From the NCBI GenBank assembly GCA_964535575.1, contig CAZHTC010000011.1, forward strand, positions 9,807-73,806: a stretch of DNA of 64,000 bases, read 5' to 3'. Both the position numbers and the translations under genes were made by a program. Positions 17,678 through 26,566 of the stretch are shown here, piece after piece. Each line of letters begins with the position of its first letter. The first letter of the stretch is position 1. The notes below the pieces were generated by a model. The model did not search any database and had not been told where the DNA came from. It saw only the letters and a program-made list of their open reading frames with translations. The stretch comes from JAGPCK01 sp964535575. Lineage in GTDB: Bacteria; Bacteroidota; Bacteroidia; UKL13-3.

Positions 17678-20596
17678 CTAAGGCTTAATAATTTGGTAGA
17701 TGATATCCTGAATGTCGGTGCGCAAATTCATTTGAATGAGTTTGTTGTTCTCGGCACTTGGATTGACCCGGTTGCTTAAAAAAACAAATACAATCCCGCT
17801 TTGCGGATCGGCCCAGGCGCAGGTACCCGTAAAACCTGTGTGCCCGAAAGTGAAGGGCGAAACCCGTTTACTACACGGACTACCCTTTTGTGTATTGGTT
17901 TCGGGCTTATCAAAGCCAAGCCCCCTGCGGCTTATTTTAGAACCTTTTGCTGTAAACTCATCTACAGTGCCTGGCTTAAAAAAACGAATGCCTCCGTATT
18001 CGCCCCTATTAACCAACATCTGCATGATAACAGCCACATCATTTGCGTTACTAAAAATTCCGGCATGGCCGGCCACGCCTCCCATTAAGGCAGCTCCGGG
18101 GTCGTGAACATACCCTTGCAGCAACTGCTTACGAAAGAGGCTGTCGTTTTCGGTAGGGGCAATAAATTCGGCAGGAAATCGCTCGAGGGGCTTATATCCC
18201 ATAGTGGCTAAACCAAGTGGCTTGTAAAAAACCGAATCAACAAATTTATCCAGCGAAACTCCGGTTATGTTTTCAACAACTTTTTTCAGTAGGATCATAT
18301 TGAGGTCAGAGTAAACGTACCCCTGTTCTTTTTTTATGTCGCACCATAAAATTTCGTCCCAAATTACCTCAGCATAATCTTTGTGCAGCCAAAGATTTTT
18401 GGCAACGGGTATGCAGAAAACGCTATCCTGTGTTTCACTATAAAGTAACGGATTCAACTTTTCGTCAACAAGCGTTTTTTTGTAAAAAGGAATAAAAGCC
18501 GGAAGCCCCGATTCGTGTAAAAGCAATTGCCTTATGGTAATATTTTTTTTATTGGTTTCGCGCAATTCGGGAATGTAGTGTCCCACCCGCCTGTCCAGAT
18601 CCAGCAGGTGCTTTTCTTGCAATTTCATTGCGGCCAGGGTGGTAGATAAAATTTTGGTGAGCGAGGCCACATCGTATAAGTGGTTTTCTTTAACCGGGGC
18701 GGTTTTATCATAGGTTTGATACCCGAATGCCTTATGGTAAATAACCTGACCGTTTTTGGTTACCAGCAACTGGCAACCCGGCATGGCACCGGCACCAATA
18801 GCTCTGTTTACAAGCGTATCGATGGCCGACATGGTTTTGGAATCGTAACCCAATTGGTCCGACAAAACATAAGAAAGCCGGTTAAGGAGCTCCCCCGTAT
18901 CGGTTGAGTTAATTGCATACTCTCCTACACTCACTGGCAGTTTTCCGGTTGCATTTCTGGCACCAAATAAAATTTGTGCGGCAATTTCATTGTTCCAAGG
19001 TAAATCCTCGTAGGAAACAATCAACGACTTGATGTTGGGCATAAATTGCATGCTGTATGGGTTTCCGTTATTTACCAGAACAATTTTTTTGTACAGGTTG
19101 AGTTTGTTTATAAAGCGAATTTCCTGATCGGACAAGCCAAAGTTTTTATTTACGAAACGGCTGGTGTTGTGCAACGAAACAATAATCAAATCATAGGTTT
19201 TTAATGATTCGAAAAGATTATCATACAGATTTTGGGGGTCGTTTTTATCAATAAAAAACCGATCCATGCGCGCATAGTTAAGCGCAATTTCCTCAAAGGT
19301 GCGGTATTCTCTTGCACCTACACCTACCAATGCGATTTTTTGTTTTTCTATATCTCTAACAGGTATAAGGCCATCCTGGTTTTTGGCTATTACAACTGAC
19401 TTTTCTATCACCTTCCGAATGAGTAAATCGGTAGAGCAACAATTTAGGTCTTCCACAAGGTGTTCGGTGTCAACAAAAGCCGGCTTGTCCAGCCCGGCCC
19501 ACTGTTTACAAAGCAGCACCTTTTTAATACTTGCATAAACGGCCTGCCTGTCGAGCCAGCCGCTATCCATTGCCTCTTTTATTTTCACAATACTTAGCGG
19601 CACTTGCTCGGCAAATAAAAGCACATCGTTTCCAGCCTGCAGCGCTTTGATATTGATGTCCCAGGGGGTATTAAATTTACTTACGCCCTGCATATTCAGC
19701 GCATCGGTAAGCACAAGCCCCTGAAAGCCCATTCGTTTTTTAAGAAGGCTGTCCACCACCCTTGGGGAGATAGATGAAGCGAGGTTTGGGGTAGAGTCGA
19801 GGGAAGGAATAAAGAGATGCGCATTCATTACGCTCATCACTCCGTTTTTAAACAACTCTTTAAATGGATAAAGCTCAAGCGTGTCGAGTTGCTCAAGGGT
19901 CTTTTTTATGACGGGCAGGCTATAGTGCGAGTCGCTGTCGGTATCACCATGTCCGGGAAAATGTTTAGCGCAAGCCATTACCTGTTCGCTTTGCATCCCG
20001 CGCGAGTAAGCGGTTCCCATTCGGGCAACCTTATATTTGTCTTCGCCAAAAGAGCGATCGTTGATTACCGGATTTCGGGGGTTGTTATTTACATCTACCA
20101 CGGGGGCAAAATTCATGTGAATACCCAACCTGCGGCAGTGCTTGCCAATTTCTTTACCCATTAAGAAAACAAGGGTGTCTTCATCGGCCGAACCCAAAAC
20201 CATTTGTCGGGGGAAAGTAGGCGTGCTGTCGAGTCGCATGGAAAGACCCCACTCGCCATCAATGCCAATAAGTAAAGGAACTTTTGCCAGCGACTGATAG
20301 TAGTTTGTAAGAAGAGCCTGACGCACGGGTCCGCCTTTGAAAAAAATTAGTCCGCCAATTTTAAGTTCCTGCACCAGGCAACTGATTTCTTTGATATGTG
20401 CAGAGTCTTTGCCTGACCAGGCCGCAATCATAAAAAGCTGGGCAATACGTTCCTCTTCGGTAAGCGAATTGAATACCGAATCGACCCACGCGTTTGGTGC
20501 TGCCCAGGCCGGGCACAGGGCAAAATTATCCTGAGCAAAAGATAATGATCTGCAGCTAAGGGAAAGAAGAATGAGGAGAAGAACTTTGTATTTCAT
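17678..20596 (-). CDS. Exported fusion of GH3 beta-N-acetylglucosaminidase and class C beta-lactamase-type serine hydrolase
   Basis: The protein is 972 residues from the ATG at 20596, which directly precedes a signal peptide (YKVLLLILLSLSCRSLSFAQ region). Residues about 30-370 are a GH3 N-terminal TIM barrel; KHFPGHGDTDSDSHYSLP carries the NagZ-type His-Asp loop, so the likely substrate is a GlcNAc-containing muropeptide. A GH3 C-domain-like region follows to about residue 590. The last 370 residues are a PF00144-type serine hydrolase with SLTK (SxxK), YSDLN (YxN) and HTGFTGT (the KTG-equivalent box). A joint role in peptidoglycan turnover or recycling is inferred. An upstream start at 20662 was rejected because it places 22 residues before the signal peptide. 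Confidence 0.92.
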   Translation of the reverse strand: MKYKVLLLILLSLSCRSLSFAQDNFALCPAWAAPNAWVDSVFNSLTEEERIAQLFMIAAWSGKDSAHIKEISCLVQELKIGGLIFFKGGPVRQALLTNYYQSLAKVPLLIGIDGEWGLSMRLDSTPTFPRQMVLGSADEDTLVFLMGKEIGKHCRRLGIHMNFAPVVDVNNNPRNPVINDRSFGEDKYKVARMGTAYSRGMQSEQVMACAKHFPGHGDTDSDSHYSLPVIKKTLEQLDTLELYPFKELFKNGVMSVMNAHLFIPSLDSTPNLASSISPRVVDSLLKKRMGFQGLVLTDALNMQGVSKFNTPWDINIKALQAGNDVLLFAEQVPLSIVKIKEAMDSGWLDRQAVYASIKKVLLCKQWAGLDKPAFVDTEHLVEDLNCCSTDLLIRKVIEKSVVIAKNQDGLIPVRDIEKQKIALVGVGAREYRTFEEIALNYARMDRFFIDKNDPQNLYDNLFESLKTYDLIIVSLHNTSRFVNKNFGLSDQEIRFINKLNLYKKIVLVNNGNPYSMQFMPNIKSLIVSYEDLPWNNEIAAQILFGARNATGKLPVSVGEYAINSTDTGELLNRLSYVLSDQLGYDSKTMSAIDTLVNRAIGAGAMPGCQLLVTKNGQVIYHKAFGYQTYDKTAPVKENHLYDVASLTKILSTTLAAMKLQEKHLLDLDRRVGHYIPELRETNKKNITIRQLLLHESGLPAFIPFYKKTLVDEKLNPLLYSETQDSVFCIPVAKNLWLHKDYAEVIWDEILWCDIKKEQGYVYSDLNMILLKKVVENITGVSLDKFVDSVFYKPLGLATMGYKPLERFPAEFIAPTENDSLFRKQLLQGYVHDPGAALMGGVAGHAGIFSNANDVAVIMQMLVNRGEYGGIRFFKPGTVDEFTAKGSKISRRGLGFDKPETNTQKGSPCSKRVSPFTFGHTGFTGTCAWADPQSGIVFVFLSNRVNPSAENNKLIQMNLRTDIQDIIYQIIKP

Positions 20597-20600
20597 TCTG

Positions 20601-20635
20601 TTTGTGCAAAAGTGGGGAATAAATCTGTATTTTTG
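20601..20635 (+). promoter_or_regulatory. Candidate Bacteroidota promoter for mutL
   Basis: TTTG at 20601-20604 and TATTTTTG at 20628-20635 are separated by 23 bases and match the -33 TTTG and -7 TAnnTTTG elements of Bacteroidota sigma-ABfr promoters, at the long end of the known spacing. The ATG of mutL is 72 bases downstream. Confidence 0.5.
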
Positions 20636-20707
20636 TTTCGCGAATATTAACACTTCAAACAATAGTTGTTGATAGCTGCAAACGCAATTCCTGAATCAAT
20701 AGTCTTC

Positions 20708-22510
20708 ATGTCAGATATTATTCGATTGTTGCCCGAACACGTAGCAAATCAAATTGCTGCCGGAGAGGTTGTGCAAAGGCCCGCTTCGGTGGTAAAAGAA
20801 TTGCTCGACAACAGCATTGATTCGGGGGCTACTAAAATTGATTTGTACCTTAAGGAGGCCGGAAAGCTTTTAATTCAGGTGCGCGACAACGGAAAGGGGA
20901 TGAGCCCCACCGATGCACGCATGTGCTGGGAGCGCCACGCCACCTCAAAAATAAAGCAGGTAGAGGATTTATTTAAGTTACGCACCATGGGCTTCAGAGG
21001 AGAGGCCCTTGCCTCCATTGCAGCTGTGGCTCAGGTAGAGCTAAAAACGAAACGCGAAGAGGACGAACTCGGCACACAAATCAATATAGAAGCTTCGGAG
21101 GTAACCAATCAGGAGTATGCAGCGTGTGCAAAGGGCACATCCATTCTTGTAAAAAATCTGTTTTATAATGTTCCGGCCAGACGAAATTTTCTCAAATCGA
21201 ATCCTGTTGAAACCCGCCATATTCTAAATGAATGTATTCGTATTGCTCTTGCCAATCCGCAGGTTCATTTTACGGTGCAGCACAATGATACCGCCATATA
21301 CGACCTTATGGCAACCGATTTAAGGGGAAGAATAATGCAATTGTTTGAAGGGCGCAAAAGCGAAGACCTCATTCCTTTTGAGGAGGAAACTTCGATGATA
21401 AAAATTTCAGGTTTTGTAAGCACCCCCGCTTCGGCAAAAAAAACAAGAGACGAGCAGTTTTTTTTCGTAAACAACCGGTTTATAAAAGACCCTTATTTGC
21501 TTCATGCGGTAATGGGGTGTTATGAGCAGCTGATTGAAAGGGACCAGTTTCCGTTTTACCTTGTAAATATTGAAATAGACCCAAAGGAAATAGACGTAAA
21601 TATTCACCCTACCAAAACCGAAATAAAATTTCAGGACGAGCGCTCAGTTTATCTTGTTTTAAAAACGGTAATCAAAAAGGCGCTTGGCGATTTTTTTACT
21701 GTTCCCATGTATGAGTCAAGTGCGGCAAGTAGTTTTTTGCCTCCGGCCCCCCTTCCAGAAGGGTATGTTCCACGGGCACCAGAACCCAAAAAACAAGCAG
21801 TTCTTAATCCTCTTTTTGTTCAGCCCTCTCTGTATAAAAGAGATACAACCAAAGGCTGGGAAAAGATGTTTGAGTCGCACCCCTCGGAGATAGAGGCCCG
21901 GTCGGTTATTACACCTCAGGAAGAAAAAATTGCTAGAGAAGAACTTGGCTCGGCAGCCATGCTACAGCTAAATGCAAAGTATATTTTAACCATCACCGAT
22001 AACGGAATCCTTATCATCAACCAGCAGGCGGCACACCAGCGGGTATTGTTTGAAAAATACCTTTCATCAGCCGAATACAACCCCATTGCGAGTCAGCAAA
22101 AACTTTTTCCCAGAGTAATAGAATTGAGTAAAACCGATTTTGAACTGGCCGGAGAATTAATCCCCGAGCTACGTTTAATGGGGTTTGATGTAACTGAATT
22201 CGGGCAGCACAACCTCATCGTTCATGGAATGCCGGCCGATATGTCACAACACAACGAAGAGCAGCTTATTATGGACATACTGGCGGATTACAGGCAAAGC
22301 GCATTGGAGGGAGATGAAAAACGGAAAGAAAACCTAGCGTTGTTATTGTCAAAAAGGGCGGGAATAAAAAACGGAACCAAACTTGAGGAACACGATATGA
22401 GGCAACTGGCCGAGCAGCTATTTTACTGTGATCAGCCTACTTATACTCCTGGCGGCAAAAGAACATATATAAAATTGGCAGCCGACCAAATAGAAACATT
22501 ATTTAAATAG
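20708..22510 (+). CDS. mutL: DNA mismatch repair protein MutL (endonuclease motif altered)
   Basis: The 600-residue protein couples MutS mismatch recognition to strand incision. The GHKL ATPase half is intact: PEHVANQIAAGEVVQRPASV, ELLDNSIDSGA, VRDNGKGM, RHATSKI and GFRGEALASIAA. A variable linker follows residue 345, then the dimerisation domain. The place where MutL endonucleases have DQHA(x)2E(x)4E reads NQQAAHQRVLFE, so three of the usual metal-motif residues are substituted. The C-terminal box FYCDQPTYTPGGK is retained. The start was set at 20708, next to MSDIIRLLPEHVANQIAAG, rather than the in-frame 20666. It is followed after 6 bases by a rhomboid gene. Confidence 0.95.
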   Translation: MSDIIRLLPEHVANQIAAGEVVQRPASVVKELLDNSIDSGATKIDLYLKEAGKLLIQVRDNGKGMSPTDARMCWERHATSKIKQVEDLFKLRTMGFRGEALASIAAVAQVELKTKREEDELGTQINIEASEVTNQEYAACAKGTSILVKNLFYNVPARRNFLKSNPVETRHILNECIRIALANPQVHFTVQHNDTAIYDLMATDLRGRIMQLFEGRKSEDLIPFEEETSMIKISGFVSTPASAKKTRDEQFFFVNNRFIKDPYLLHAVMGCYEQLIERDQFPFYLVNIEIDPKEIDVNIHPTKTEIKFQDERSVYLVLKTVIKKALGDFFTVPMYESSAASSFLPPAPLPEGYVPRAPEPKKQAVLNPLFVQPSLYKRDTTKGWEKMFESHPSEIEARSVITPQEEKIAREELGSAAMLQLNAKYILTITDNGILIINQQAAHQRVLFEKYLSSAEYNPIASQQKLFPRVIELSKTDFELAGELIPELRLMGFDVTEFGQHNLIVHGMPADMSQHNEEQLIMDILADYRQSALEGDEKRKENLALLLSKRAGIKNGTKLEEHDMRQLAEQLFYCDQPTYTPGGKRTYIKLAADQIETLFK

Positions 22511-22516
22511 AAAAAG

Positions 22517-23263
22517 ATGAATGATTATCGGCCCGGGGGGTTTCAGATATTACCACCGGTTGTAAAAAACCTGCTTATTGTGAACGGATTGTTTTTTCTG
22601 GCCACCGTTGTTTTGGAGGAAAAATTCAGAATAGATCTGACCGAGACGCTTGGCTTGTATTTTTATAAATCGGATAGTTTTAAACCGCTTCAACTTTTTT
22701 CACACCTGTTTATGCATGGCAATATCATGCACCTTTTTTCAAACATGTTTGCCCTGTGGATGTTTGGAAGCATGATGGAAAACGTGTGGGGCAGCAAGCG
22801 TTTTTTTATTTACTATCTGGTTACCGGCATAGGGGCAGCACTTCTTCACACGGGCGTTTTAGCATATACCTACTACGATATGACAGCCGGGGTTGACCCT
22901 TTGGCTATGCATGAAATATTGACTCGGGGAGGAGATTTACTAGCCCAGCATATGAATTACGCCAACCCTCAGTTTGCAGCTATAAACAACCTGCTCAACA
23001 CCCCAACAGTTGGCGCATCGGGGGCTGTGTTTGGCGTGCTACTGGCTTATGGTATGTATTTTCCCAATGCAGTGGTGTATGTTTATTTTGCCATACCCCT
23101 AAAAGCAAAATATTTTGTGGCCATTTATGGGTTGTTTGAATTGTATGCAGGTTTTGCAAATAATCCGGGGGACAATGTGGCACATTTTGCTCATCTTGGC
23201 GGAATGCTGTTTGGCTTTTTCCTTATTCGCTACTGGCAAAAAAACAGCCGAATATATTTTTAA
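22517..23263 (+). CDS. Rhomboid family intramembrane serine protease (canonical)
   Basis: This 248-residue membrane protein has about six hydrophobic segments. The rhomboid landmarks are present: HGNIMHLFSNMFALWMFGSM (the HxxxN-type L1/TM2 region), the catalytic serine in VGASGAVFGVLLAYG (GxSG) and the catalytic histidine in VAHFAHLGGMLFGFF. It should cleave single-pass membrane substrates in the inner membrane. It lies 6 bases downstream of mutL and 1 base upstream of a second rhomboid, so mutL, both rhomboids and the EEP protein probably form one operon. Confidence 0.95.
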   Translation: MNDYRPGGFQILPPVVKNLLIVNGLFFLATVVLEEKFRIDLTETLGLYFYKSDSFKPLQLFSHLFMHGNIMHLFSNMFALWMFGSMMENVWGSKRFFIYYLVTGIGAALLHTGVLAYTYYDMTAGVDPLAMHEILTRGGDLLAQHMNYANPQFAAINNLLNTPTVGASGAVFGVLLAYGMYFPNAVVYVYFAIPLKAKYFVAIYGLFELYAGFANNPGDNVAHFAHLGGMLFGFFLIRYWQKNSRIYF

Positions 23264-23264
23264 A

Positions 23265-24146
23265 ATGAGGCTGAAAAGCAATAACAGAAACAAAATTAAT
23301 CATCAGGTATCGCCATTGCAGGCCTTAATTCTTATGAATGCCGGTTTGTTTGTTTTGTTTGAATTGTTTCACGTGTTGTTTTGGCTATCAAAAGCCGACA
23401 ACATGGTTTTGGCCGAAATAAAAAGCTGGCTTGAGTTTGCCTTAGATCCGAAACAACTACTCAAACAACCCTGGTCAATTATTACCTATGCTTTTATGCA
23501 CGACAACTTCATGCATATACTTTTTAATATGCTGGTTTTATTTTGGTTTGGCAGTATTTTTTCTGATTTTAATCGCAACAACCACCGACTGTGGTTTTTT
23601 TATTTTGCAGGAGCAATAGGCGGAGCCTTTCTGACTTTGGTTGCATATAATTTTATTTTGGCTGTTCATCAGGCAATTCCAATTCCTTATCTCTTAGGAG
23701 CATCGGCTGCCGTTATGTGTATTGTAGTGGCTACCGCCACGCTGGTGCCGGAGTACGAGGTGATGTTACTGCTTTTGGGTTCGGTAAAAATAAAATACCT
23801 TGCCGCAGTCTATGTGCTAATTGATTTTTTATCAATGCCTGCGGGTAATGCCGGAGGAAAAATTTCACATCTGGGCGGAGCGGTTATCGGCTTTGTTTTG
23901 ATGTGGCAAATTAAACGTGGGAACGACATTGGCATTAAAATCTTAGAATTTTTTGGTAGTTTCGCATCTTTGTTCAGGCAAAAGAGGGCGCTGAAAGTAG
24001 TTCACAGGGCAGAGCAGAAGAAAAGAAGTGAAGGACCAACTCAGGAACAGGTAGACGCAATTCTTGATAAAATATCCCAATCGGGGTATGAAAGCCTGAC
24101 ACCAAATGAAAAGGAAATTTTGTTTAAAGCAAGCAAGCACGAATAA
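23265..24146 (+). CDS. Second rhomboid family protease, GASA variant
   Basis: The 293-residue protein is a tandem rhomboid beginning at the ATG 23265, one base after the previous stop. HDNFMHILFNMLVLFWFGSI and the histidine segment ISHLGGAVIGFVLMW match the family. The serine motif reads LLGASAAVMC, GASA instead of GxSG, so the catalytic Ser is kept but the following Gly is replaced. Five to six membrane segments are followed by a basic cytoplasmic tail of about 60 residues ending in LTPNEKEILFKASKHE. It may be active or have become a regulator of its neighbour. Its stop overlaps the next start as TAATG. Confidence 0.9.
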   Translation: MRLKSNNRNKINHQVSPLQALILMNAGLFVLFELFHVLFWLSKADNMVLAEIKSWLEFALDPKQLLKQPWSIITYAFMHDNFMHILFNMLVLFWFGSIFSDFNRNNHRLWFFYFAGAIGGAFLTLVAYNFILAVHQAIPIPYLLGASAAVMCIVVATATLVPEYEVMLLLLGSVKIKYLAAVYVLIDFLSMPAGNAGGKISHLGGAVIGFVLMWQIKRGNDIGIKILEFFGSFASLFRQKRALKVVHRAEQKKRSEGPTQEQVDAILDKISQSGYESLTPNEKEILFKASKHE

Positions 24147-25219
24147 TGTATATACTAAACAGGATATTTTTCCCGCTAAACATTCTTGGGATACTTGTTT
24201 TATTGTGTTCTTATCTGGCACCATATGTTAGTCCCTCAGAGTATTGGTATTTTTCTTTTGCGGGTATGGCGTACCCGGTTTTGCTTCTGGTAAACGTTTT
24301 CTTTTTTCTTTACTGGGGCTTTCAGGTTAGAATGACGTGCCTGTATTCGCTGGTAGCTATGCTTATCGGATATAATCACCTCACCGCCTATTTTCAAACC
24401 GATCCTAAAAAAGCAAAAGTAATTACCCGCACCATAAAGGTTATTAGCCTTAACACGCACAATTTTGGCGCTCCCGAAAATAAAGCCTCGGCCAACTACT
24501 CGCTAAGTGAAATATTTAAAGACGACATGCCCGATATCTTATGTTTGCAGGAGTCGTATGAATCAAACGCGTTTAAAGGATTTGTTCTTAAGAAGGAGTT
24601 GAAAAAGTACAACCTTGCCTATGTAAAAATTGAAGACAACAAACTGCTTGGAAAAGGCCTGCCAATGATGAGTGTTTTTCCGATTATTGACAAGGGGCTT
24701 ATTATTTACGACTCCACATCAACCAACTTTAGCGCATTTATTGATATTGTCATTAACAAAAAGGACACCGTAAGGGTTATTAATACCCACCTGCAATCCA
24801 TTCACTTTGAAAAGTACGACTATCAGTTTGTAAACAAAGCACAGATAGGCGATGATACCGATGTAGTGTCAACAAAAAACATTTTGCGCAAACTAAAAAC
24901 CGGCTTTATTAAACGCTCGGCACAGGTAGATCATCTGGTTGAATTTATAGAGCAAACCAAGTATCCGATTATCCTTTGCGGGGATTTTAACGATACGCCC
25001 GTTTCATATGCCTACAACAAACTTTCTGTTGGAATGAAGGACGCGTTTAAAGAAAGCGGAAGCGGCATAGGAACCACCTACACCGGACCTTTTCCCTCTT
25101 ATAGGATAGATTATATTTTATTCAATGAACACTTTGACGGATTCAATTTTAAAACGGTGACTACAACGTTTTCCGACCATAAAATTATTAAAACCCTTAT
25201 TGATTTGAACTCACAATAG
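24146..25219 (+). CDS. Membrane-anchored endonuclease/exonuclease/phosphatase (EEP) family protein
   Basis: The 357-residue protein has two or three N-terminal membrane segments (residues 1-85) followed by an EEP fold. Catalytic landmarks are SLNTHNFGAPE, MPDILCLQESYE (metal-binding Glu), INTHLQSIHF, ILCGDFNDTPVSYAY (Asp/Asn pair), RIDYILF and TFSDHKII (terminal Asp-His). Members hydrolyse phosphodiesters in nucleic acids, lipids or sugars; the membrane anchor suggests an extracytoplasmic substrate. Its ATG overlaps the rhomboid stop, indicating coupling. Confidence 0.88.
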   Translation: MYILNRIFFPLNILGILVLLCSYLAPYVSPSEYWYFSFAGMAYPVLLLVNVFFFLYWGFQVRMTCLYSLVAMLIGYNHLTAYFQTDPKKAKVITRTIKVISLNTHNFGAPENKASANYSLSEIFKDDMPDILCLQESYESNAFKGFVLKKELKKYNLAYVKIEDNKLLGKGLPMMSVFPIIDKGLIIYDSTSTNFSAFIDIVINKKDTVRVINTHLQSIHFEKYDYQFVNKAQIGDDTDVVSTKNILRKLKTGFIKRSAQVDHLVEFIEQTKYPIILCGDFNDTPVSYAYNKLSVGMKDAFKESGSGIGTTYTGPFPSYRIDYILFNEHFDGFNFKTVTTTFSDHKIIKTLIDLNSQ

Positions 25220-25231
25220 GGAGCCCTATTG
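25214..25231. terminator. Short hairpin spanning both convergent stop codons
   Basis: CAATAGGG at 25214-25221 and CCCTATTG at 25224-25231 are exact reverse complements with a 2-base gap. The EEP stop codon TAG (25217-25219) and the amidohydrolase stop codon TAG (reverse, 25226-25228) both lie inside the arms. No T tract follows, so a weak bidirectional terminator or chance symmetry are both possible. Confidence 0.35.
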
Positions 25232-26509
25232 ACCAAAATATTTCTGATCAAACTTTTTGTACAGCTGAAGCTGTGGGTTATCTGCCAGATAAGCTTCAAC
25301 GCCACTTATAAAAACACGTTCTATTTTACTTTCGGCCATATTTAATAAATCCCCCGAACAGATTACCATTGTAGCTAAGCGGCCGTTTTGTAACGATCCT
25401 ACCAACGAATCAACGCCCAAAATCTGTGCGGCATTTTGCGTTATCATCATTAGCGCTTCTTCTTTGTTTAATCCATAAGCTGCGGCCGTACCGGCATTAA
25501 AAGGGAGGTTTCTGACTTCCCACGATCCGCGATTGGAAATGCAGCAAACTATTCCCGCTTTGGCAAGGGATGCCGCCTCGGTAAACGGCTCATTTATTTC
25601 AGCCTGTCCGCTGGTGGGTAAACGATGCAGGGTTTGCAATACCACAGCCACCCTATTTTCTTTTAGAAAAGGAATAATGGCTAAAGCGTTTTTTGCGCCC
25701 ACCCACACAACAGAAACGCCCAATGATTTAAAAAACAAAACAGCCTCTATGATAGATGAGCCCAGTGAAGCAGAAACGAATACTTTTTGTTTGCCCGAAA
25801 AAACACGATGTACGGCATCAAATTTATTTTCTCCGGTTTGTTTGCTGTCGGAATAAACTTTTGCTTCAGAAAAAAAAGTTTTGAGCTTGTTCAATTGTGC
25901 ATCAATATGCTTTTTTGCTTCAGCCATATCAGTTTCACTCCATCGTGCCTGTGGTATAAATTCGGGCCAGTTAATATGCAGCCCGATATCTGAACACACC
26001 ACTCCGTCCTGCCAGTTACTGCAAGAGGTAGTCATTAACGAAGAGCTTCCGCTAACAACGCCCCCCTGAGGAGTTGGCTGGGTGTAGACAACACCATTAC
26101 ACAAAAGAGTAGGCAAAATCCGCGAGTCGCAGTTGTAGGCAATTAATGACCTTACGTTGGGGTTCAGTTCCCCGGTTTCGGCAAAATCGTGTGTGGGTTT
26201 AGCGGCATCAATTTCATTTAAACCGGCATAGTTGCAAAGGGCAATTAATCCCGGGTAAACGTGTTTTCCGTTAAGTTCAATTACTTCGGCAGTTTTAAAA
26301 AAAGCAGAACCTACCTTGCCCACGTGAATTATTTTTCCTCCCTGTATGGCAACCATTCCGTTTTCAATCACCTCTCCGTTTCCGGTGTGAATAACGGCTC
26401 CGGTAAATAAGATGGTTTTGCCACTGCTTTGTGCAACAAGCCTGTTGGTTAAAAGGGCCAGAAGACAAATTAATAAAGCGGTTTGGAATAAATGTTTTAA
26501 CAAATGCAT
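25226..26509 (-). CDS. Exported amidohydrolase-fold protein lacking the HxH metal site
   Basis: From the ATG at 26509 the product is 427 residues, with a signal peptide (LLKHLFQTALLICLLALLT). The beta-sandwich start KTILFTGAVIHTGNGEVIENG and the return ILGVDSLVGSLQNGRLATMVI are typical of imidazolonepropionase-like amidohydrolases. The metal-binding HxH expected after GKHVYPGLI is absent: the strand reads ALCNYAGLNE. Catalysis by the usual binuclear centre is therefore doubtful. The family is often encoded near a larger amidohydrolase, and one is found at 34449-37403. Confidence 0.85.
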   Translation of the reverse strand: MHLLKHLFQTALLICLLALLTNRLVAQSSGKTILFTGAVIHTGNGEVIENGMVAIQGGKIIHVGKVGSAFFKTAEVIELNGKHVYPGLIALCNYAGLNEIDAAKPTHDFAETGELNPNVRSLIAYNCDSRILPTLLCNGVVYTQPTPQGGVVSGSSSLMTTSCSNWQDGVVCSDIGLHINWPEFIPQARWSETDMAEAKKHIDAQLNKLKTFFSEAKVYSDSKQTGENKFDAVHRVFSGKQKVFVSASLGSSIIEAVLFFKSLGVSVVWVGAKNALAIIPFLKENRVAVVLQTLHRLPTSGQAEINEPFTEAASLAKAGIVCCISNRGSWEVRNLPFNAGTAAAYGLNKEEALMMITQNAAQILGVDSLVGSLQNGRLATMVICSGDLLNMAESKIERVFISGVEAYLADNPQLQLYKKFDQKYFGQ

Positions 26510-26566
26510 TTGCGTATTACCTTTGCTGCCTCTCAAAAGTAGTACAATCTTATCAAAATAAATCAT

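Noticed and set aside
23115..23264. Start of the second rhomboid at 23115, overlapping the first
   Set aside because: It would overlap the first rhomboid by about 150 bases; the ATG at 23265 gives a normal rhomboid N-terminus and a 1-base spacing.
23365..23380. TGTTTCACGTG half-parS inside the second rhomboid gene
   Set aside because: Only one half-site matches; the other half reads TTGTT and it lies within a coding sequence.
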